Source: Diphasiastrum complanatum (taxonomy: Eukaryota > Streptophyta > Lycopodiopsida > Lycopodiales > Lycopodiaceae). From it: a DNA stretch of 64,000 bases. Both the position numbers and the translations under genes were made by a program. Under the pieces are notes generated by a model. That model was given only the letters and a program-made list of their open reading frames with translations, was not told where the DNA came from and did not search any database. Below are positions 55,804 to 64,000 of the stretch, piece after piece. Location of the stretch: assembly GCA_029204225.1 (NCBI GenBank), contig CM055107.1, forward strand, positions 509,942 to 573,941, given 5' to 3'. The first letter of the stretch is position 1. Each line of letters opens with the position of its first letter.

Positions 55804-56300
55804 ACAATCTTGAATATTCTATTCAGATTACAATTCCGTGAACGAGTTTCACGCTTCGCAGAGATCTTCTAAGGTCACTTGAACATAGTGCTCTCCTGTC
55901 ATTTGCTCTTAATAACAGTTTTTCTTCTGTGTCCTCTTTTGTATGGGCGGCTGATTGGAGTCCAGAACTCCTTGACCAACATGCCACTCATTGGAGGATG
56001 CTCTTGGTATCAGTTACAGCTGATTGATTCACCCAAGTTTCATTGTAGGCAAATCAAATTTTTGATTGAAGATCATTCTGTAAGTGATTGTTAGATGGAT
56101 ACATCGTGGGGCAAAAACAGAGTCCCAGTCCTGTCCTAACAGTCCACTACTGTGTGAAGTCTAGCTTCGGGGCTCGGTATTTTTGCAGCTTGTAACGTAG
56201 TGAACTTGGAAGACATGTGTCAAACACCTAAGAATGTGCCTTGTATACCAGTTTCTGTAAACTAAGGAAATTTTGCTATTTAGTTTTTTTTCAGAAATTG
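55804..56300 (+). other. Phytochrome 3' flank / probable 3' UTR
   Basis: Directly follows the TGA. No exact AATAAA seen in the first 500 bp, so the polyadenylation site cannot be placed. A short open stretch at about 56311-56403 ends CAG/GTAAGT and resembles an exon-donor junction, but its product is not recognised. Confidence 0.4.
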
Positions 56301-59300
56301 CATAAATATTTTTTCTCTCTTGCATTTGCATAAGCTTTTCCAGTCTTCAAGGTTGAATCTTGATATTAGTCTAGCCGTAGATGCTGATCAATTCACTGTG
56401 CAGGTAAGTCATTTTTGTGTTGTGAGCATGCTAGACGTCAAAAAAGATATGCAGAACCCACTCTCAAGAAAATTATGGTCCTATACAAGTAAGCCATTCA
56501 GCTGCAGCCTCCATACATTGGTAAAATGCCCTTTAATCTTGATTCCTGCAAAATGTGTTTGGCAAATATGCAGATTAAAGTTGTCTTAGCTACGGACTTC
56601 AACTTGGGGTTGGTTGGAAGAGTCACAAAGAAGTACTAGAGGCAGCGAAAAGACAAGTACAGTTCCTGCACTTGTGTCCTAGCTTCTAATAAGACGATAA
56701 TATGTTTCCCATGCTGTTTCTCCGAGTCTATTTTGAAATTGCTCTTTAGTGCACATGGCAGCGACCCTTCAAACTTTCAAGAGGAAGATGCTCCTAACTG
56801 AGAACTTAGATAGAAGTCACTGGAAGCAGTAGGGGCGTGAGTTCTTACAAGAATTGAATTGGATGGAGGTAATCCATGCTTCAAGGCATATAAAAACAAA
56901 CGGGCCATTGGGAAGAGGAGAGCAAGCTAGTGGGTATGGCAGGATCGAAGGAGATGAAGCGACAGGAGCATGAAGTAGTGGGAAAGGGAACAAAAAAAAA
57001 AGCTAACCACCCTACGAAGAAGAGGGGCAAGTGCCTACTGAAGGATCTAGAAAAGGCCTTTTACATCTGGAAGAATGTGTCTAGAAACTCTTGAAAAACA
57101 TTTAAAGATAGAACTTAGCTAGGTAGGCTTGACATAGGGAACAATACATGTGGCATTGGAGAATAAGGGACGTTGGAGCGTAGAGATGTCTTCACATAAA
57201 AAAGTGCACCATTCAGCCACTTAGGCTAAGTTACACCCAAGGTTGATAGTATTCGGAATAATTACATTTGGGTATTCACAACACGCGAGAAAAAAAGAAT
57301 TAGAGTTGTTTGCATGCATGATGTCTAGGATATAGACACACCACATATATGCATGTGTGACACCTGGAAGGTTTCTAGCAACTATTGTGCCTTTGGCCCA
57401 GATATGGAAAAAGTTCAGCATGTTGTTTTAGTTTCCTTAGCAATACTGCATAGATTATAAGCTGTTGGAAATATCTGACTACAATCGTAGGTTATTTAGT
57501 TCATAATTTCTTTTCCATAGATTAATACTAAGAGGATTTATAGTATTTTTTTTACAGGTGGCTACACACTTTCACAAAGGTACCTGCTTTGCTGGGAAAC
57601 CAACCATGCACCCAGCAAGTTAACATGCATCATCCTGTCCATTATATTTAATGATTTTTTATATGTCAACTTAATCTCTTAATGAGATTTACAATAACTG
57701 GTGAAGAAACACATTGAGAAGGAATAAGTTGAACCAGAACCATCAATCAAAAGGTAAGAGACACAAAGGATAGATATGGCCAGAAAAAGAAGAACAAAAA
57801 ATTTGAAAGGAATCCAAGAAAATGATATGGCCAGAAAAAGAACAAAAAATTTGAAAGGAATCCAAGACAATGAAGAGCTAGTTATAAGCTGAACAAGGCA
57901 AATGGGACCCGGAAAAAAAAAATCTTAATTGTGGTGTCACTTCCTCCTGTAGCAGGGACTAAAAAAATTCCACAGTCATTGGAGGTAAACATGGTGAATG
58001 CACCAAGCACAGTGATAATAATTGATCTTATTCCTAGCTACCAAGCAAAGTCCATATTCTTGCACATGTTTGAAGTCAATTTGTTTCAAAGTCGAGACAA
58101 GTATGACAAGGCAATGACCAAAGAAACTTCTGAAAATGAGAAGACCAGAGTGTTGAAATGGCAAGTAGAGTAATTTGTGAGCGTGTCCAGATTATTCTTG
58201 GCTGTCAAGGTAAAATGTGGAGATGGAAAAGGAAAAGGGAGGGAATTATGACATATTTCAAAAGAGATAATGGTGATATCTTAAATTGATGGTGACGATG
58301 GTTTAAAAGCCTCACAATTATAGGTGACATGTTTCAGGAAAACTCTATTCTCTCCAGATTTTAGTGAATTTTCCTCAGGCGACCTCACTATTGCTATACC
58401 TAAAGTAGAGGTAACTAGCCAGTTTTTACACTTATTCAAATTGATATTATATGCCTTGAGATTGTGCAAAGACCTCATAAATCAATGAGAACTTGCAATC
58501 TTATTCATCAAACCACTTTATTGATTGTTGTTCGTTAATGTAAAAAGATGGTTGAAGCCCCAAGCCATGTGATGTTCTAGATTCTGTATAGATTATCTTC
58601 CAAGAATCTTTGCATAAGCTAACGTCCCTCATTGCCATTTTGGCTTAATCCTTGGCACTTGTAGTGTTGGAGCTATTTATAAATAATTTGTTGGATGTGT
58701 TGTCATTAATGGTCTTTATTGATTTGGTATCCCTTTTGATATTGAGTTTGGAATTGAGAACATGATATCTTGCCTTTGTACAGACTTATTGAAAAATCAA
58801 TTTTTCCTTTTTACCTCATGGATTGTGAGCATGAAATGTGGAGATCATTCTATCAACAAAATTGTGTTTCCCTTTTCTTGTTACAAAATGATTTTGATTC
58901 ACATAATGCACTGTGTCATGCTTCATTATATAGTATTTGCATCCCATTTTAGTCTTATTTTTCTTGCCATACTTGATAGAGTTCAATCATTGAACCACTT
59001 GGAAACCATAGCTCAATGTTAATGATGAGAAAGCAATGACAAAACATGTAAAACCTCTTACACATGTATTGAAAATTGTCTCCCTTGAAACAAAAGAATA
59101 CCATTGTTGTATGAGGTCGAAACGAACTTGCAAATCCCAAAGGAGTATACTGTAAAGGTTTGTATAATGAATGTATGGGATGAGAGGAAACCTCTCCTTT
59201 AACACAACTTCTTAATGTGTTAACAATGATAACAAACAACAGACAATTTTCATTCATATTTTCCATGTCACTAGAGTAAACATCGTCATTATTTCAAGAC

Positions 59301-61197
59301 ATTAAAAAAGCTCACATTGAAAGCAAATAGTGACTACCCAACTACCCCCCTGCACCATAAAAACTCGTGTTTGACATTTTACGTGAATCATCATTTTGCC
59401 AATGCTAAGATGGATGCCATTATCCCTCTTTTAGTAGAAGATATTTATATGCCAAGGAAAGCATATGAAGGTTATTTGAAGATCGAATTGAATGCTTTAC
59501 ACAGTTGGCAATGGTGGCTGTAATCAAATATAATATGGTTCTCAAGGAGAAAGTCCAGTTATTGGAAGGAATATTGTCACCAATGAAGAGCAAAATCAAT
59601 GAAATAGAAAAAAGTTTGAGCAAGTTTCAAGGGACCACAAAATCGGCCTTCTTTGATCAAAAAAGAAGAAGGTCCACTGTTATTATCACAAGCATTTTTG
59701 AAGAGAAATTATGAGATTTCAAGGCTTCAAGTTCGGGGTGTTTTGACACTCAAGACGCTCTAAAAGAAGCCAATTTTGTTTTAGAAATTGCATTGAGTTT
59801 CAATACTAATGGAATGGATAATGAATGGTGTACCAAAAAGGATAACACTACTTTCATCATTTATTTTAAGTCAAAATAGATAAGAATAAAAGTATTGAAA
59901 CTCAAATCTAAATTGAAGGGCACATGAATGTTTTAGATGATGACCTTACCTATATCCAATGGAAGAATGTAGTAAAGTTTTTCAAGAGGCTAAGGCATTG
60001 CTATTTATCAGGATGGTCAATTTAAATATTTGGATCGTGGACCATCTACTCTAGTGTTTAGGAAGTTGCCTAGGACTCCTTCCACATGACCTTTGCATTG
60101 GCCTATGAAACTGTAGCGACATTCGTTCTTTGGAAGTGGTAGGAGATTCAGCAGATTTCATGTCACAAGTGGATATCCTTTTTTTTACGGAGACTCATGA
60201 GAGTTAACTCAACGGATCACTAGAGTTTTAGTGATTTAAGTGAGTTTCAGTCTTTCGTTAAAAAATTAGATCTATCGGGGGCAAAGGTTCGAGGGGCGTG
60301 GCATGCTTGTACATGGATTCAATAGCCACATCCCTCTATCATTTTGCATGTAGTTGTAGAGGGAGTTCATTTTGAGTCATTGGTTTTATTGCACTAGCAC
60401 AAGTCCTAGGTATGGCAGAGTGTGACTATCCATAAATAGCCAATTTCTATATATTTTGCGTGTAGTCCTACCATGTAGTTCTTGTTGAGTCATTGGATTG
60501 TTTGTAGTAGCATGATTCTCAGGTACAAAAGAGCTCATGGTATAATGCAATGCAAGCTTGATTTGTCATAGGCTTGTTGCCAACCAATAAGACAAACCTA
60601 CTGGTGAGTATGTATGGTTGGTTCATAGTCTTATGAATGGTCAGTTGGGTGCAAGCCTAGTAAGCTTTAGATCTTTTAACTAAATGGTTCTCATTTATGT
60701 CATTGAATAGTTCAAGACGCCTCCCTGTTGAAATTTCACAATTCTAGCTTGACTAGCTTGTTGTAATTCCACTGGTAAGTGATGATGTGGCACATGCCAC
60801 ATGTCTAGATGCTTATCCCTATGCCTAATCATGTAAATTCCTTACATGAGGTCTATTGGCATCTTTACTAATGAGTACAAAATGTACATTAGCATTGTAG
60901 AAAAATGTGCATGTTTTACCTTGTTGATGGATCTCAAGATCTTGAGGTCAATGCTAGGGTTCATGGACTATTCTAGTGTATTGAATTTAGTTTTCACTCA
61001 AGCATGGTTGAAGGGTAACCCTAAACCCTAAAATTGAGATGGATATGTATACATCTATGAGAATTTGTCATAGTAGATCTTTCACTTTTCTTGACATTGT
61101 TTTGTGTGTGGCGAGTTAGACCTTTGATATGTGAGTGATCTTATGCATTTATTACATTAATTGGAAGGTTCTAAAGTCAATTACATGTTCTTGAAGC
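56301..61197. other. Intergenic DNA without recognisable gene
   Basis: About 4.9 kb of AT-rich DNA. A frame at 59505-59714 has a short helical, charged stretch (VQLLEGILSPMKSKINEIEK) but no family signal. A tandem repeat lies at 57773-57871. No RNA gene seen. Confidence 0.5.
57773..57871. repeat. 51/48-bp tandem duplication
   Basis: Units 57773-57823 and 57824-57871, both starting GATATGGCCAGAAAAAGAA; the second lacks 3 bp. Confidence 0.9.
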
Positions 61198-61689
61198 TTG
61201 CTGGACTTTTTTTATGGAGTGTTTGATCAAATCTATGTGCCTAAAGTGGAGTTAAATGGCAGTAGCTTGAAAGTGTTGGATAATGGAACGTCTGTTTCAC
61301 AAGCAAATGGTGAGGTGTGCAAAATCAAGGGGATAGGCACCGTTTCAATCCAACTACCTGATGGCAAAAGCAGGATGATCAGGGAGGTACTTTATGTACC
61401 AGGTTTGAAGAAAAATCTACTTTCTGTTGGAGTCATTACTGATCAAAAGTTGGAAGTATAATTCGCCCATGATCGTTGCTTTGTGAAAGATGTGAACCAA
61501 AAATTCAAAGTTATTGCGGATGGAGTAAGGGAGCCCAATACAAAATTGTACAGGTTGAATGCTACAATCAAGGGGCAACATGGACTCGTATCATCCATTC
61601 CATCGCAAACTGAGTTGTGGCATAAGAGGCTTGGTCACTTGAACTTGGGAAGCCTCAGTTTGATGAGGAAATTGGAGATGGTAACATGA
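61198..61689 (+). pseudogene. Copia protease end and GAG-pre-integrase
   Basis: LPDGKSRMIREVLYVPGLKK and LLSVGVITDQ form the region after the aspartic protease. A stop at 61459-61461 interrupts; then LYRLNATIKG and ELWHKRLGHLNLGSLSLM. The protease active site is upstream and not recognisable. Confidence 0.75.
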
Positions 61690-62250
61690 TTGCCTACCAT
61701 AGAAGACCACTTGAAATCGATGTGCGAATCATGTGTATATGGGAAGCAACATCGAGAGAAGTTCAATTAAGGTGGTACTGCAAGAGCAAAGAGCATCCTG
61801 GATTTAATCTACACAGATTTATGGGGGCCTATGAGGACCATGTCCTTAGGTAAAGCCTTCTATTTCATGACCTTTATTGATGATATGTCACGTAAGACGT
61901 GGATCTACTTCTTGAAGAAGAAATCAGATGCATTTGACAATTTCAAGAGCTTCAAAGCATTGGTCGAAAATCAGACAAGTAGGAAGATCAAAGTCCTAAG
62001 ATCAGATAGTGGAGGTGAGTGCAAGTCTAATGACTTCAATGATCTTTGTGATCAATGTGGGATTAAAAGACAATTTACGCAAGCTCATACTCCTGCTCTC
62101 AATGGTGTAGTTGAGCGCAAGAATCGTATGATTGTGCAAAGTGCCAGATCTATGCTAGTTGAGATGAAACTACCAAAAGATTCTTGGTCAAAGGCATGCA
62201 GTACAATAGTCTATCTTCAAAATAGAAGTCCTACCATTGCCATAAGATAA
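61690..62250 (+). pseudogene. Copia integrase
   Basis: CESCVYGKQHREKF zinc part, then LIYTDLWGP (Asp), KVLRSDSGGE (Asp) and NGVVERKNR (Glu): the D,D,E triad is intact. Stops occur at 61687-61689 and within KFN*GG (about 61767); open from 61831 to 62250. A neighbouring copia fragment (34.6-36.5 kb) is clearly related. Confidence 0.8.
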
Positions 62251-62267
62251 CACCTGAGGAAGCATTC

Positions 62268-62834
62268 ATGAAGAAGAAGCCAAAGGTGAACCACTTGCGA
62301 ATCTTTGGATGTAAGGCCTTTGTACACATTGCTAAGGAAGAGAGACGTAAACTTGATGTAAAAGTTATCAAGTGTATATTTCTAGGATATGATGAACGTG
62401 TGAAGGGCTATAGATGTTTTGATCCAGTGGAAAACAAAATCCACTATCCTATGAAGGCTAAATCGGAAGTTTCTCAACACTTCAAAGATTTTTTAGCAAT
62501 CAAGAAGGCACTTTATGGACTGAAGCAAGCCCCAAGGATGTGATATCAAAAGATACATGCCTACTTTTGTGATCGTGGGTTTACTAATAGTCCTAGTGAA
62601 TTTACTCTTTATGTCAAGCATACTTCAGATTTTATCATCATTATTTTGCTTTATGTTGATGATATTATTGTTACGGGAAGTAATGAGCAGCAGATTGATG
62701 CCTTAATAGTTGATCTTGGTACGGTTTTTGAAACCTCAGATAAGGCCTATTGTACTTTTATCTTGGTCTTAAATTTGTACAAGAAGGGGCTGAAATTTTC
62801 ATCTCTCATGAACGCTATATTGGGCAGATTTTGA
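62268..62834 (+). pseudogene. Copia integrase C-terminus fused to RT second half
   Basis: NHLRIFGCKAFVHIAKEERR and CIFLGYDERVKGYRCFDP run into LAIKKALYGLKQAPRM, which belongs in RT after the first catalytic motifs. So about 200 or more codons are deleted at about 62490. A stop at 62541-62543 follows; the RT catalytic box is LLYVDDIIVTG (62646 on). Confidence 0.75.
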
Positions 62835-63599
62835 AGTGGTTCAAGATGGAAGATTGCCAGCCGGTTGCTACACCTATGGAGACAGGCCTGAAATTAAGTA
62901 GTCAAGGTGATGGTGAACCATTTGATACTACTTTATATTGTCAAGCTATTGGTTGTCTCATTTACCTATGTAATTCAAGACCGGATATTTCTTATAGTGT
63001 CTCACTCATGAGTCAATTCATGCATGCCCCGATGACATCACATTGAAAAGTGTTGAAGAGGATCTTTTGATATCTTCAAGGAACAAAAAGTCATGGACTG
63101 GTTTTTTTTGCTTGTGATGATGTATGTTTGGTTGGTTTTAGTGACTCGGATTGGGGTGAAGATCAAGACACTAGACGCTCTACAAGTGGACATTGCTTTT
63201 TCTATGGAAATTCTGTAATTTCTTGGTCAAGTAAAAAGCGGCCCACTGTTGCTACTTCTTCTACTGAGGTAGAATATAGAGCAATATTTTGAGCCACAAT
63301 GGAGTGTTTATGGCTGAGAAGACTACTTGTTTGGCGAGCCCTCAGCCACTCTTATCTTGAGTGATAGTCAAAGTGCTATTTCCATTGCACAGAATCCTGT
63401 TTTTCATGCGAGGACGAAGCACATCAAGATGCATTAGCACTTTGTTCGGGAGATACTTCATGATGGCGACATTTTACTTGAGTATTGTCCTACAGATGAT
63501 AATATTGCGAACCTCTTCACTAAGGCGTTGCCTAGAGAGAAATTTGAAGCTTTATGCAAAGCTTTAAATTTAAAACCACGTGATGGCTTTGTTACATAG
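62750..63599 (+). pseudogene. Copia RT end and RNase H
   Basis: FYLGLKFVQEGAEIFISHER, VATPMETGLKLS and SRPDISYSVSLMSQFM, then RNase H: FSDSDWGEDQDTRRSTSGH, FFYGNSVISWSSKKR and STEVEYRA. Several stops (63045, 63290 on) in the RNase H part. Confidence 0.75.
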
Positions 63600-63636
63600 T
63601 GAAGATTTCATTTTATGCATTGTCATTTAAGGAGGG

Positions 63637-63784
63637 TGTTAGAAATAAATGACTATGCTAAAGTTAATCCATAGGTTACTTTGATCCAAATGGTTGAGAT
63701 TTGTGTACCCATGGGTATTTAGTTATTTAGGCCATGTTAAGTTTGTCTTAATTTCAATTGGACCCAATTTTGGCCATGTAGTGA
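63637..63784 (+). mobile_element. Copia 3' LTR start, truncated
   Basis: TGTTAGAAATAAATGACT directly after the purine tract. Continues about 145 bp before unrelated sequence starts. Confidence 0.55.
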
Positions 63785-64000
63785 CTCGTGGGTCCTCCTG
63801 ATGATGATCCATTCATTGACCTTCCAAGTGATGAACATGAGGATACATCTCAAGATACTACTACTCAACCCCAAGAAACAAGTTGGAGAGGTAGAGATGA
63901 ACCTTTTGGTGCAAGAAGGATTAAAGTTGCAGGTGACAAACGCAAGGAGAATGATGTACCGTGGGATACATTTTCACCAAGAAGCCGATCACCTGACAGG
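63785..64000 (+). other. Open frame running off the window, unidentified
   Basis: 72 codons without stop, preceded by TGA at 63782-63784 and open at the window end. Acidic start (PPDDDPFIDLPSDEHEDTSQ), then a basic, Ser/Arg-rich part ending SPRSRSPDR. It has no ATG. It may be an exon of a host gene or of another transposon cut into the copia LTR. Not recognised. Confidence 0.3.

Larger units (their letters stand above)
61198..63636 (+). mobile_element. Ty1/copia element, internally deleted
   Basis: Order protease end, GAG-pre-integrase, integrase, RT, RNase H: Ty1/copia. Most of the first RT half is deleted (see 62268-62543). Ends at stop 63597-63599, then a purine tract AAGGAGGG (63629-63636) and LTR start. 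gag is not seen upstream. Confidence 0.85.

Noticed and set aside
56311-56410. Possible fifth phytochrome exon ending CAG/GTAAGT
   Set aside because: The phytochrome already ends at the family-typical position, and the peptide has no resemblance to phytochrome.

Overview
This window is nuclear DNA of a seed plant, most likely a gymnosperm. It carries one clear host gene: a complete phytochrome on the + strand (14184-55803). It has four exons (14184-16275, 16448-17264, 49649-49942, 55581-55803) that join in frame to 3,426 nt, or 1,141 residues plus stop. Exon phases and GT/AG borders fit the usual plant phytochrome layout. The protein reads as the PHYA/PHYN/PHYO side of the family. Intron 2 is about 32.4 kb and intron 3 about 5.6 kb, both filled with repeats. 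Such introns, with several Ty3 chromoviruses and Ty1/copia elements, suggest a conifer or other gymnosperm. The species and the exact phytochrome clade are inferences.

Layout. 1-13.5 kb holds decayed copia pieces, LTR fragments of one repeated family, long (CT)n, (GA)n and (AT)n microsatellites, and weak exon-like minus-strand segments near 6-6.8 kb. 13.56-14.18 kb is the phytochrome promoter/leader, with a 30-codon upstream ORF. 14.18-17.26 kb holds exons 1-2. Intron 2 (17.27-49.65 kb) holds, in order: an LTR with TATA box and tRNA-iMet primer site; telomere-like repeats; an antisense 174-codon ORF; a truncated LINE; one LTR family present twice in inverted orientation; a long non-coding stretch with degenerate repeats; and a nest of retrotransposons (30.7-47.5 kb).

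In the nest, chromovirus A (30.7-34.3 kb) and same-family chromovirus B (36.5-47.5 kb, split) lie in the same direction. B is interrupted by element D (36742-40488, target duplication CATAC, integrase deleted) and by minus-strand element C (41329-46747, target duplication TACGG, reverse-transcriptase core deleted). Copia fragments lie between A and B.

Intron 3 contains a hAT-like MITE (51751-52313) with perfect 13-bp inverted ends and an 8-bp target duplication. Downstream of the gene, 56-61 kb shows no recognisable gene. A copia element follows at 61.2-63.8 kb, and an unidentified open frame runs off the right edge.

The phytochrome is the only gene with good evidence of function. Nearly everything else is mobile DNA, and each recognisable retroelement carries stops, frameshifts or deletions. 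I found no tRNA, rRNA or CRISPR. I did not find a convincing new biological system. The most distinctive features are the intact photoreceptor gene spread over a dated nest of retroelements, the hAT MITE, and the antisense intronic ORF.
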